Source: Bacteroidia bacterium (GTDB lineage: Bacteria; Bacteroidota; Bacteroidia; Flavobacteriales; Flavobacteriaceae). From it: DNA of 64,000 nucleotides. Below, in pieces: positions 9,215 to 17,740 of this stretch. Location: positions 104,632 through 168,631 of the forward strand of contig JAUIKY010000005.1 in assembly GCA_030430535.1 (NCBI GenBank). The letters are read 5' to 3'. The position numbers and the translations under genes were made by a program. The notes under the pieces are model-generated. The model was given only the letters and a program-made list of their open reading frames with translations. It had not been told where the DNA came from and made no database searches. Position 1 is the stretch's first letter. Every line of letters starts with the position of its first letter.

Positions 9215-9333
9215 CGTCAGTTCAAGTGATTTTGGAAAACGAAAAATAGTATTGAGAACCATATTTTTGGAATAAAAATTCTGTTCTCTATATAAATTTT
9301 ACGCCTTTTATTGTGAATTTTACTTGAATTGAC
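9215..9333. repeat. long imperfect inverted repeat in the intergenic gap
   Basis: Outer arms are at 9215-9228 and 9320-9333 (GTCAGTTCAAGTGA against TTACTTGAATTGAC, two wobble mismatches). Inner arms are at about 9250-9260 and 9289-9300 (TATTGAGAAC against GTTCTCTATA). It fills the 176-base gap between two converging genes. It resembles palindromic intergenic elements of Flavobacteriaceae genomes that begin with CGTCAGTTCGAGTG, as I remember them; it looks decayed. Transcripts would fold into a long hairpin from either side, which could help stop transcription. Confidence 0.6.
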
Positions 9334-9355
9334 AACTTTCTTTACCAAAATCTTT

Positions 9356-11929
9356 TCATCGTTTCAAACTAAAATGGCCTCGGTAGATTTTAATTTCTCC
9401 CGAGGTTTTTTGTAATTCGGCCACAAACCAATAGTCGGAATTTGGCAAATAGTTCCCTTTAAAAGTACCATCCCACTTACCAGTAGCAGCAAATTGCTTT
9501 ATTAGCTTTCCGTAACGATCATAAACCGTTATTTTTGATGCTCGCGTAAAATCGTTCCCCATACCTTCTATTTGCCAAACGTCGTTTTGGCCATCGTTGT
9601 TCGGTGTAAAAAACTTAGGAAATCCTAGCACAAAAACCTCAACGGATGTTGTTCCGCAGCCATTTTTGTCCCGAATATAAATGTTATGCACGCCCGGACT
9701 AACGTTTTCAAAAAATGGCTCATCTTGATAAGGGCCATTGGCATCATTCAAAGCGAATTCGTAATCACCGAGACCTAGATTATTATTGGTGTCATTAATA
9801 GTTATGGTATTATTTTTTGAAGCATCAACAATGATAATATCGCCGGAATCGACATCAGCTGCCGAAGACGATTCAACCATAAATTCAACAACCTCCGATT
9901 GGCAGCCAAAGTTCGATGTAGCCACAACCGAATAAACACCACTTGTAGTCACTTCGGCATAGGGCAAATCACTTATTATTTGCCCATTGCCATCCATCCA
10001 TTCATAGGTATAGCTTGCGGCTGAATTGAAGGCCAACACTCTTACCAGAGCGCCATCGGAACAATACATCTCAGAATGATCCACTTGAAATTCTGGAGCG
10101 GGATGAACCACCAAATGCAGCGCTGGAGCTATACCGAAACAATCGCCATTATCATCACTTTCTACCCTCACATAAATATCTTGTGAAAAAGCCGTGGTAT
10201 TAACGTAGGTCTTTGGAGTTGATATTTCATTTTGTTCCAAAAGGGCATCTTCGGCAGTTTCAAAAAAATGCACACTTAGGTTCTGCCCAGAAGGGAATTG
10301 ATTTATGAATACAGCTGTGGTTTGCGTTAAATCGAATTCGTGTAAACCATCAATACCTCCATCATCATCACAAACGTTCAATTCCTCAAAATATCCATCG
10401 GGAAAAGAGGTTGCTGATACCTCTAAATTCACGGTTGAAATTCGGTGACACCCATTAGCATTTTCAACACGTGCAAAAATGGGATTGACAGACTGATTAT
10501 TAACCGAGGTTGAAATCGGGTTGTCTCCACTTTCGGCCTCATTTAAAGTGTAATGATACGAAATGGCAACATCTGGATCTGAAGAAATATAATCATTTGC
10601 TTCAAATAAATTAAAATCTGTAAAACCATCAGCTATTCCATCTTCATCACAGTTCCTAATCGTAACTGAAGGCAAAACCGTCGGCAATTCATATACTACA
10701 ATATTAAATGAAGTTTCAGTGAAGCACCCTAAATCCAAATGGTTAATAATTTTCACATAAATGCTTTGCTGCTCAGCAGTCGTATTTTCAAACGCAATCG
10801 GGTTGGTAATTGGAACGCTGTAATTTGAATCCATGAAATATTCAAAATAAAAATCGGACGGACTGTTTCCACTTAGCAAAGTGGCTTCGTATGCTGTAAG
10901 GTTGAAAGTCGCTATTCCATTAGCATCATTCCCATCCGTATTGTCATCACATTTTGAAACGGTCAAAATATTAGTCAAAGGCTCAACAACAGGCAAAACA
11001 AACAAGCTTGTATTGGCTGAAATATTCAACACAGGGTCGCCTGGCATTCCTCCATACTCAACTATGTAACCCTTAGGATAATAAGGTCCTGGCGGTTCTC
11101 CAACTTCCCTTAAATCATTCCATGCTCCCGGGATACCAATCGAAGGGTCAGTGATGTGCAAAAAATGTTCACCTCCATTAACATTGTTGGGCTCGTTGTA
11201 GTTCCAATTGGCATAATTGGGCGAAGAACCATTAGCAACACCATTCCAAAAAACAGTGCCCGCTTCTGGGCCCGTTACCCATTTCCAAACGCCTTCAGTT
11301 TCTTGATCGGTGCCTCCCAACCATCCGGCTCCCGAGGCTTGCTCGCCTGCCAATTGTGCTTCTTCAGGGTAAAGAATGGTGGCCAAATACCCTTGCAGGC
11401 CAAAATAGGTTCGGGCTGCCGCTTGACTTTTGGCATCTGTCCAAGTAATACCATACGCCGGAACATATTCGTAATAATGCTCTGTTAACGGTAAATAATT
11501 GGCATCGCCGATGGTGATTGAAAAGGATTTATCATTCGGCTGGGTGCTCGAACTTTGAAACATCACATCTTTTATCGCTGCAATTAAATCTAAATAACTA
11601 ACGGGTGCCGTTGTTTGCCCACGTAAGGTCAATTTTCCCTCAACAGCATTCCAAGAAGTGGTAATATTTGGGTGTGTTCCCGATAAAAATAGTCGGTCGT
11701 TGCCTTGCTGATAGCCTGTTGAAATTTGCACATAAAGCGCTTCAATTTCAGTATCATCGGGGTCTGAAATATCAAAATCGGTGACAATATTAATTTGGCT
11801 TTGGGGGCAATATGGCTGATTACCCGATGCCGTTAATGTTGGCGCAATATTTTGGCCATGTAATGTTTGACCCCAAAAAACACACATCAAAAATTGGAAA
11901 AGGAAACGATATACTTTATTTCTAAACAA
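9356..11929 (-). CDS. T9SS type B secreted protein with C-type lectin-like domain
   Basis: An 857-residue exported protein. A signal peptide covers the first 25 residues (hydrophobic core, ends G-Q). A region with a cadherin-like P-D-D-T-E start follows. A C-type lectin-like domain spans about residues 140-285, with W-T-D-A-K, A-x-W-L-G-G-T-D, Y-N-E-P-N-N (an EPN sugar-calcium triad) and G-A-W-N-D-L. Repeats of about 80-90 residues then carry D-D-D/N-x-x-D-G and A-x-F-D/N-L-T/F-E/Q motifs. The C-terminal 90 residues (F-P-K-F-F-T-P-N-N-D-G-x-N-D-x-W ... ending in a basic tail) are the gliding-motility-associated sorting domain (type B), which directs export through the type IX secretion system and surface anchoring. 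It may bind glycans on surfaces or algae. Substrate is unknown. Confidence 0.92.
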   Translation of the reverse strand: MFRNKVYRFLFQFLMCVFWGQTLHGQNIAPTLTASGNQPYCPQSQINIVTDFDISDPDDTEIEALYVQISTGYQQGNDRLFLSGTHPNITTSWNAVEGKLTLRGQTTAPVSYLDLIAAIKDVMFQSSSTQPNDKSFSITIGDANYLPLTEHYYEYVPAYGITWTDAKSQAAARTYFGLQGYLATILYPEEAQLAGEQASGAGWLGGTDQETEGVWKWVTGPEAGTVFWNGVANGSSPNYANWNYNEPNNVNGGEHFLHITDPSIGIPGAWNDLREVGEPPGPYYPKGYIVEYGGMPGDPVLNISANTSLFVLPVVEPLTNILTVSKCDDNTDGNDANGIATFNLTAYEATLLSGNSPSDFYFEYFMDSNYSVPITNPIAFENTTAEQQSIYVKIINHLDLGCFTETSFNIVVYELPTVLPSVTIRNCDEDGIADGFTDFNLFEANDYISSDPDVAISYHYTLNEAESGDNPISTSVNNQSVNPIFARVENANGCHRISTVNLEVSATSFPDGYFEELNVCDDDGGIDGLHEFDLTQTTAVFINQFPSGQNLSVHFFETAEDALLEQNEISTPKTYVNTTAFSQDIYVRVESDDNGDCFGIAPALHLVVHPAPEFQVDHSEMYCSDGALVRVLAFNSAASYTYEWMDGNGQIISDLPYAEVTTSGVYSVVATSNFGCQSEVVEFMVESSSAADVDSGDIIIVDASKNNTITINDTNNNLGLGDYEFALNDANGPYQDEPFFENVSPGVHNIYIRDKNGCGTTSVEVFVLGFPKFFTPNNDGQNDVWQIEGMGNDFTRASKITVYDRYGKLIKQFAATGKWDGTFKGNYLPNSDYWFVAELQKTSGEIKIYRGHFSLKR

Positions 11930-12057
11930 CTGCTGTTAATTTGCTTAAAGAAAGTAAATATTTATTTAATAAAGCATCTATTGAAAAGCTTTAAGATAAA
12001 TGGCTAAATATTTCGACTAAAGTCTTTAAGTAAAATTATTTCTTAAATGCTTTTATT

Positions 12058-14178
12058 TCACCATTTTTCTATTTCTGAACCTACGTATTCTTTAAACAGT
12101 TTTGAAATGGATTTTGCCTCCCCAAGAATGGTAAGAATATCGTCTTTCTCCAAGACGGTGGCTCCATTGGGCGTAAAGGTTTTATTGTTTCTTTCTATCA
12201 AGGCCACCAAAACATCTTTTGGCAAATGTATTTCCATTAATTGACGCCCAATCATGGCACTTTGTAATGTGCCCTCCAATAATTTAATGCTAACGAAGTT
12301 CTCATTTTGTAACAAGTACTCCTTGATTTCGCGATGGCTTCCCATAGCCAATAAGTCGTTTACAACCTGCTCTCGTTCCAGAATATCTATCAATCGAGAC
12401 AACATACGCAGCTGTTGTTTGGGCCTTTCATCTGTATTGATCAAAAAACAACAAATATGCACGGGTGATTGTTCTTCAACGTTATTTAGCGGTATGTTTC
12501 CCAAAACTGTAGATTGTGAAATAAGAATCTGCAATGAAGGATGCAATACATTTTTATATTTTGCATGGAAAATTAAAACCCCAGGCAAGTTTATTACCGA
12601 ACCGTCTTGCAGGGCCTGCATAAACTTTTTTTTGATGGTTTCCTTTTTTCTTTGCAGTTCGGTCGAAAAATAATTGGATGCTTTATCCAAAACCCCATTT
12701 ATATCGGTTGAGGACTTTAGTATGCTTATTTTAGACTTTATCACCGTTTCATCAAAAGGGTCGCCTTGTCGCAATCCTTTTTCTTTTAAAATAGTCATTA
12801 ATTCATTTTCCAATTCATCATACTGATACTTTCCCAAAAGGGCAAACCAATGGAAAATAGCTCCTTCGCGCTTTACTTTCCCTCTGGCATGAAAGTGATA
12901 CCAAATGAGCCCTAAAACCACTATTCCTGCAGTAAAAAGGATAGGCATCCAACCCAAATAAACAATCAGTATGAACGAGATAACTATGCCTATAACTTGC
13001 ATGTAGGGATAAAGCGGCGATAAGTACCCAGGATCGTATGACTCTATATTACTTTTCCTAAAAACTATAACCGAAAAATTAATAAACATAAAAATGAGCA
13101 ACTGGAAGGTACTGGCTAGTTTAACGATGCCTTCTTCAGACAATACAAGGATGAACAAAATAATTAAAGCCGTTGTGAAAAATATGGCCATTACCGGAGT
13201 TCCTTTGCCTCCAATTTTAGACAGTACGGCAGGCAATAATTTATCGCGCCCCATGGCAAAAGGATAGCGGGAAGCCGACAATAGCCCCGCATTACCAGTA
13301 GAAGCAAATGCGGCTAGAGCAGCTATAGACATTAACAACACTCCTGCATTTTCTGGCAACCAGTTAAACATTTGTGAGGCCGCAATAGCTGCTGGAGCCA
13401 TTTCATTAGCAAAGGTTTCAGGCTCAATAACAGCTACCATTATAAAAACCCCCAAACCATAGATGAGTCCGGTTACCACTAAAGACAATATCATTCCTAA
13501 AGGGATATTCCGTTCTGGGTTTTTAATTTCTTCGGCCACGCTTACAATTTGAGTGAGTCCCAAATATGAAACAAAAACAAAGCCTGCCGATGTAAAAAGC
13601 CCGCCCATTCCATCGGAAAGAAACGGCGTAAACTGTTCTCCAAGCATTTCCTTTCCCATGGTATTTCCGAAACAAATCAAGTAAATACCGTCAACAATAA
13701 AGGTGATTAAAATAACCAACAAGAATGTTACAAACACTTTTTGGAATGCAGATGTTTTTTTTGCTCCCACTAAATTTAAAGCCATAAAAAAAAGCGTAGC
13801 AACAATAGCTACGGTTTTAGTGGGCACTTCCCAAAAAATAGCGGCATAAGCACCGATACCAATAATGGCAAAAGCGGTTTTTAGCATCAATGCGAAATAG
13901 GTTCCGAGTCCACCAATAGTTCCCATTAATGGCCCAAGACTTCTGTCTAAGAAAAAATAAGCTCCGCCCGACCTTGGTAAAGCGGTAGAGATTTCAGCAA
14001 TGCTGAACATGGAGGGCAATATCAACACCCCCGCAAGCATGTAAGCTAAAAACACCGATGCTCCTGTATAATGCGAGGCGATACCAGGCAATAAAAAAAA
14101 GCCCGAACTGAACATAGCCCCAGTACTAATGGCAAAAACATCGAACAGTCCTAACTCTTTTTTTAATCTTTTCCTCAT
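12058..14178 (-). CDS. APC-family amino acid/cation permease fused to EIIA-like and RCK_C-like domains
   Basis: A 706-residue protein. Residues 1-440 form an APC-superfamily permease of about 12 membrane spans, starting with the D-V-F-A-I-S-T-G-A-M-F-S-S-G-F-F-L-L-P-G motif (first helix) and including E-E-I-K-N-P-E-R-N-I-P-L-G. The C-terminal part is cytoplasmic. Residues about 490-620 look like a PTS EIIA-2 (mannitol/fructose type) or USP-like regulatory domain. Residues about 630-700 (M-E-I-H-L-P-K-D-V-L-V-A-L-I and F-T-P-N-G-A-T-V-L-E-K-D-D-I-L-T-I-L-G) match the TrkA-C/RCK_C fold, which senses small ligands in potassium and other transporters. The combination suggests regulated uptake. 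Substrate cannot be told. Upstream and downstream gaps hold no cotranscribed gene. Confidence 0.85.
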   Translation of the reverse strand: MRKRLKKELGLFDVFAISTGAMFSSGFFLLPGIASHYTGASVFLAYMLAGVLILPSMFSIAEISTALPRSGGAYFFLDRSLGPLMGTIGGLGTYFALMLKTAFAIIGIGAYAAIFWEVPTKTVAIVATLFFMALNLVGAKKTSAFQKVFVTFLLVILITFIVDGIYLICFGNTMGKEMLGEQFTPFLSDGMGGLFTSAGFVFVSYLGLTQIVSVAEEIKNPERNIPLGMILSLVVTGLIYGLGVFIMVAVIEPETFANEMAPAAIAASQMFNWLPENAGVLLMSIAALAAFASTGNAGLLSASRYPFAMGRDKLLPAVLSKIGGKGTPVMAIFFTTALIILFILVLSEEGIVKLASTFQLLIFMFINFSVIVFRKSNIESYDPGYLSPLYPYMQVIGIVISFILIVYLGWMPILFTAGIVVLGLIWYHFHARGKVKREGAIFHWFALLGKYQYDELENELMTILKEKGLRQGDPFDETVIKSKISILKSSTDINGVLDKASNYFSTELQRKKETIKKKFMQALQDGSVINLPGVLIFHAKYKNVLHPSLQILISQSTVLGNIPLNNVEEQSPVHICCFLINTDERPKQQLRMLSRLIDILEREQVVNDLLAMGSHREIKEYLLQNENFVSIKLLEGTLQSAMIGRQLMEIHLPKDVLVALIERNNKTFTPNGATVLEKDDILTILGEAKSISKLFKEYVGSEIEKW

Positions 14179-14398
14179 AATTAAACATTAAAAATGGCTT
14201 AACTATCTAATATTATGAATAAAAGATAAGAAAAAGTAATTACTTAAATTGGACAGAACAACAATTTAGATGAACTAACTAATGCAGTTTTTAAAATAAA
14301 TTCCTCTTTAGGCCAATCTTTGTTCATAAAACAAAGGCTTAAAACTCTATTTTTTTGTGCTTTCCTGTTGAAGCTAATTAATAGGTAAAGTTTATTGG

Positions 14399-15172
14399 CT
14401 AAAGTTGTTTGGCTTCTTCCCAAAATACATCCATTTCAGCCAAGGTCATATCTTTTAAAGGCTTATTTAGACTTTTAGCCTTGCTCTCTAAATACTGAAA
14501 TCGTTTGGAGAATTTTTTGTTGGTGCGCTCTAAAGCGTTTTCGGGGTTAATATTCAAAAACCGAGCGTAATTCACCATAGAAAACAGCACATCGCCAAAC
14601 TCACTTTCAATGGCATTGGCATTACCGTTTTTCACTTCGGCTTTAAACTCATTGAGCTCTTCCTCTACTTTTTCCCAAACTTGGTTGGGCTGCTCCCAAT
14701 CGAAACCCACACCAGCTACTTTTTCTTGAATCCTGTTGGCCTTCACCAATGCTGGCAAACTTCTGGGTACACCTTCCAGCACGCTTTTTTTGCCTTCTTT
14801 TAATTTGAGGTTTTCCCAATTTCGTTTTACATCGTCTTCATTTTCAACTTTTACGTCGCTGTAAATGTGCGGGTGCCTGCTTATCAATTTTTCGCAAATA
14901 TTGTTGCAGACATCGGCAATATCAAAATCGTTGGTTTCACTACCTATTTTTGAGTAGAACACAATGTGGAGCAACACATCGCCCAATTCCTTTTTCACTT
15001 CTTCCAAGTCGTTGTCCAAAATGGCGTCTCCCAACTCATAGGTTTCTTCTATTGTAAGATGGCGAAGCGTTTCCATAGTCTGTTTTTTGTCCCATGGGCA
15101 CTGCTCACGGAGCTCGTCCATAATTGTGAGTAATCTATCAAAGGCCTTCAGTTGTTCTGCTCTTGAATTCAT
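14399..15172 (-). CDS. mazG: nucleoside triphosphate pyrophosphohydrolase MazG
   Basis: A 257-residue all-helical protein with two MazG units. The first has L-T-I-E-E-T-Y-E-L-G-D-A-I and E-L-G-D-V-L-L-H-I-V-F-Y near residues 40-75. The second has V-E-E-E-L-N-E-F-K-A-E-V and E-S-E-F-G-D-V-L-F-S-M-V-N-Y-A-R near residues 165-205. The acidic E-x-x-E...D pairs bind magnesium. The tandem arrangement is that of E. coli MazG, which hydrolyses NTPs and can lower ppGpp-linked stress responses. The start ATG (on the minus strand) gives a normal length and the gene appears alone. Confidence 0.95.
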   Translation of the reverse strand: MNSRAEQLKAFDRLLTIMDELREQCPWDKKQTMETLRHLTIEETYELGDAILDNDLEEVKKELGDVLLHIVFYSKIGSETNDFDIADVCNNICEKLISRHPHIYSDVKVENEDDVKRNWENLKLKEGKKSVLEGVPRSLPALVKANRIQEKVAGVGFDWEQPNQVWEKVEEELNEFKAEVKNGNANAIESEFGDVLFSMVNYARFLNINPENALERTNKKFSKRFQYLESKAKSLNKPLKDMTLAEMDVFWEEAKQL

Positions 15173-15349
15173 TGATGTATTTTAAATATTTCCCGTAAAA
15201 GTATAAATAACTTTTATAAAACAACAGTTGTGGAAGATTATGTAAATAAAACCAACATTTAATTTTGAATAATAATAATTTTAACTATTTTAGTCGTATA
15301 ATTCTCTCATTTTAAAAGATTAATAGCAAGCCCCAAAAACCTATATAAA

Positions 15350-16009
15350 ATGAGATTCTTTTTTTTGTTAATATTTTGTCAAGGAAGCCTATTTGCCCAA
15401 GTTGGCATTGGAACTACAGAACCAACCGCATCATTAGATGTAAATGGCACTTTTAGAGTTAGATCAACTACTAACGAAACAGATAAAGAGGTTATTAGAG
15501 ATTCCATTTTGGTTATATCTCGATCCGGAAATGTAAACCGTGTTGAAAGCACCGAAATTATAGATGCCGCATTGCCCTCCATGGTACGGGCTTCTTTTTC
15601 TAGTAGTGGAAATATTGGACACATTCTAAGTTCCGGCTCTTGCACAATAAACTTTGATAATGAAGAAATTGACAATAACGATGAGTTCGATACGGCAACC
15701 AATACTTTTACAGCCAAACAGGATGGTATTTATCAAATATGCGCACAAATAAAAATCAGTTCAACAATTTCTGTCAGCACCAATTTTGGCTTGGGTATTT
15801 ATAAAAATAATGTTTTGGTGGCCGAACAAAGTTTTCTTAGTGTTCAAGTTTTAAACACTAGTGTTTCACCACCAATTCGCTATGTATCTACAACCCTAGA
15901 TTTACTTGAAGACGACACCGTAACGTTTAAAATATCCTCTTCATTGGCTACGGTCAATATTGCAGGCTCTTCATCCAATAGTTATTGTGCTATTTATCAA
16001 ATACGATAG
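15350..16009 (+). CDS. secreted surface protein, VGIGTTxPxxxLDVNG type with C1q-like tail
   Basis: A 219-residue protein with a 17-residue signal peptide (M-R-F-F-F-L-L-I-F-C-Q-G-S-L-F-A-Q). The mature protein opens with V-G-I-G-T-T-E-P-T-A-S-L-D-V-N-G, a motif shared by many Bacteroidota surface and tail-fibre-like proteins and thought to be part of a beta trimer. The last 140 residues are rich in beta strands and end S-Y-C-A-I-Y-Q-I-R; they resemble the C1q/TNF jellyroll often found at the C-terminus of such proteins. There is no sorting domain, so the route to the surface is unclear. It stands alone and converges on a DUF4252 gene. Confidence 0.7.
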   Translation: MRFFFLLIFCQGSLFAQVGIGTTEPTASLDVNGTFRVRSTTNETDKEVIRDSILVISRSGNVNRVESTEIIDAALPSMVRASFSSSGNIGHILSSGSCTINFDNEEIDNNDEFDTATNTFTAKQDGIYQICAQIKISSTISVSTNFGLGIYKNNVLVAEQSFLSVQVLNTSVSPPIRYVSTTLDLLEDDTVTFKISSSLATVNIAGSSSNSYCAIYQIR

Positions 16010-16031
16010 CTTAAATTTTGCCAAAGAAAAA

Positions 16032-16052
16032 GCCATCCCAAAAAGAGATGGC
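16032..16052 (-). terminator. intrinsic terminator of the DUF4252 operon
   Basis: GCCATC at 16032-16037 pairs with GATGGC at 16047-16052. On the minus strand the hairpin is followed by TTTTTCTTT. It lies just beyond the stop of the 16082 gene. Confidence 0.65.
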
Positions 16053-16081
16053 CAAATTATTTCTTTATCGTTTAAGTCCTT

Positions 16082-16624
16082 TTACTTAAAAAAATTCATA
16101 ATATTTTCCACTTGACTTTGGTCGATGTTGGATTGCTGCATCGCGTTGATTAATGTCACCATTTTTTCAGGATTCATATCATCACCCAAAATCCGAACAA
16201 TGCCAAAGCCCAACTCTTTTGAGTTTCCAAAAACAATTACCTCATCGGCGTCATCATCGTCACCAATATATTTTACCTCAATTTTATTGCCTTTGTCGCT
16301 AAACTCCATCAAATCGTTGTACTTGCTTTGGTTTAAAATGGATTTCACTATTGCGAGTTCGGTGTGGTACGATTCGGGATTGGCTTCGTTAATCTTATAT
16401 CCCAAAAAATTCAATTTATCTACCGAATTATAAGCTTCGGTCTGTTCTGGAGTGAATTGGGTTTTATCAACCTCAATCATTGACAACGGAAAATCCTGTG
16501 TGATAAAATTTTTGTTCTCCTGATTTTCTACGTAATACCGCTGTAAACTCACCTCGTTACCGCAGCTTGACAAAAAGGCTGCGGTAAAAAAGGTGAAAAT
16601 TAAATATTTAACTGCTCGTTGCAT
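16082..16624 (-). CDS. DUF4252 lipoprotein
   Basis: A 180-residue protein with a lipoprotein signal peptide (hydrophobic core then L-S-S-C-G, acylated cysteine about 21). The mature part carries a DUF4252 pattern, with strand-helix blocks containing K-L-N-F-L-G-Y-K and acidic D-D-D-D segments. It is the last gene of a minus-strand operon: sigma factor, then a short membrane protein, then two DUF4252 genes. Genes of this family often sit beside ECF sigma factors in Bacteroidota and are thought to act as envelope sensors or effectors, but that is inference. The gap to the 16634 gene is 9 nt. Confidence 0.85.
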   Translation of the reverse strand: MQRAVKYLIFTFFTAAFLSSCGNEVSLQRYYVENQENKNFITQDFPLSMIEVDKTQFTPEQTEAYNSVDKLNFLGYKINEANPESYHTELAIVKSILNQSKYNDLMEFSDKGNKIEVKYIGDDDDADEVIVFGNSKELGFGIVRILGDDMNPEKMVTLINAMQQSNIDQSQVENIMNFFK

Positions 16625-16633
16625 GACAGATGA

Positions 16634-17194
16634 TTATTTGTTTTTCTCTAGGTGTTTTCCACCCGGAATATTCATTTTATCGGTGAGTTTGGATATTTCG
16701 TTCAAATTGATATCCCCGGTGAGCGACACCACAACGGTTTCAATTTTACGTTCTTTTCCATTTATTTCAATCTTGTTTTCCATCACTTTATCAATGCCGT
16801 TCACAAAGATTAAAAGTTCCTTTACGTGGTCGGCATCCTTGCCTTCCTTCACATAAAAATTCACGTTGGTGCCATCGTCCTTTACTTCCATCAATTCTTC
16901 CAAACTGCTGGAACGCGACTTCACCCACTTGGCAATATCGCCCGAAATAGACTGATTATCGGTAACTATGGTTTTAAAACTGGTGATGCTTTTTACCATA
17001 TCCATATAAGCCCTGGCTTCGGCATCATCGGTATCGATGCCTATTTTTGCAATCATCTGGAACATTTTGGGTTTGATGTTTACGTAGGTAACATCGGTAT
17101 TGTCGCTGTATTTTTCAAAAATATCCTTCTGTGCCAATGCGGTTAGCGGCAGTAACAATACGGCCATTGCTATTAAAATGATTCTATTTTTCAT
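16634..17194 (-). CDS. DUF4252 secreted protein
   Basis: A 186-residue protein with a signal peptide (M-K-N-R-I-I-L-I-A-M-A-V-L-L-L-P-L-T-A-L-A-Q) but no lipobox, so it is probably periplasmic rather than lipidated. It has the DUF4252 features Y-S-D-N-T-D-V-T-Y-V-N-I and I-E-T-V-V-V-S-L-T-G-D-I-N-L. Similarity of layout to the next gene suggests an old tandem duplication with one copy lipidated. It is the third gene in the sigma operon, 69 nt after the short membrane protein gene. Confidence 0.85.
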   Translation of the reverse strand: MKNRIILIAMAVLLLPLTALAQKDIFEKYSDNTDVTYVNIKPKMFQMIAKIGIDTDDAEARAYMDMVKSITSFKTIVTDNQSISGDIAKWVKSRSSSLEELMEVKDDGTNVNFYVKEGKDADHVKELLIFVNGIDKVMENKIEINGKERKIETVVVSLTGDINLNEISKLTDKMNIPGGKHLEKNK

Positions 17195-17263
17195 GGTTCT
17201 TGTTTTTAAGTTATTTAATGACGTTCTGTTTTTTTATTCATACTGAAACAAGTTCAGCACATG

Positions 17264-17740
17264 CTAATTTTTAAAGATTATACTTGTAGTGTTTTCAATC
17301 GTGTTGAGATAGTTTAAGGTTGAAGCGCCTTTGTCTACTTCCTTTAGATACCCCACGGTTGAAGCGCCCTGGTTGAATTTTTTGGAAAACAATTCCATTG
17401 ATTTTGAAAATTCATTGAAGGCCAATTCTGGGTCTTTATAAGTCCCTAAATCGTTGGCATTACTAAATGATTGATTCAGGTAAAACCCGAGCATAAGAAC
17501 GGCTACGGCTGCGACAGCAATCCATTTGTAATTGAGTGTACGTTTAGTTTTTAATGGAATATCTTTGGTAAACTGTTCCTGCTGACTTACCGAAAAATAC
17601 GCAAACATAGGCTTATAGTGGTCTAAATGTGGAGCAACCGTGTCGCTTGTAAAATAGTTTTTTAACACTTGCTCTTCCTTTAGCGTAGTTTCGCCATTTT
17701 CGTATTTCTCCAGTAATTTTTCTATATTATTTAATACCAT
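17264..17740 (-). CDS. short membrane protein cotranscribed with an ECF sigma factor (putative anti-sigma factor)
   Basis: A 158-residue protein. An N-terminal acidic cytoplasmic part (about residues 1-85: N-N-I-E-K-L-L-E-K-Y-E-N-G-E-T-T-L-K-E-E) resembles the start of many Bacteroidota anti-sigma-like proteins. One membrane helix (about residues 91-107) and a short outer tail follow. The tail carries a near-repeat of G-A-S-T-V-G-Y-L-K-E-V-D and G-A-S-T-L-N-Y-L-N-T-I-E. The start overlaps the end of the sigma gene by 14 nt, so translation is probably coupled. There is no zinc H-x3-C-x2-C motif, so it is not a classical zinc anti-sigma factor. Anti-sigma activity is inferred from position only. 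Confidence 0.75.
   Translation of the reverse strand: MVLNNIEKLLEKYENGETTLKEEQVLKNYFTSDTVAPHLDHYKPMFAYFSVSQQEQFTKDIPLKTKRTLNYKWIAVAAVAVLMLGFYLNQSFSNANDLGTYKDPELAFNEFSKSMELFSKKFNQGASTVGYLKEVDKGASTLNYLNTIENTTSIIFKN

Noticed and set aside
14179..14398. Possible small RNA or gene in the gap between the permease and mazG
   Set aside because: Only a weak CTTTGTT/AACAAAG stem without a T run is visible, with no open frame.
15350..16009. Prophage tail-fibre origin of the VGIGTT protein
   Set aside because: No phage genes are near, and the signal peptide and lone position fit a Bacteroidota surface protein.
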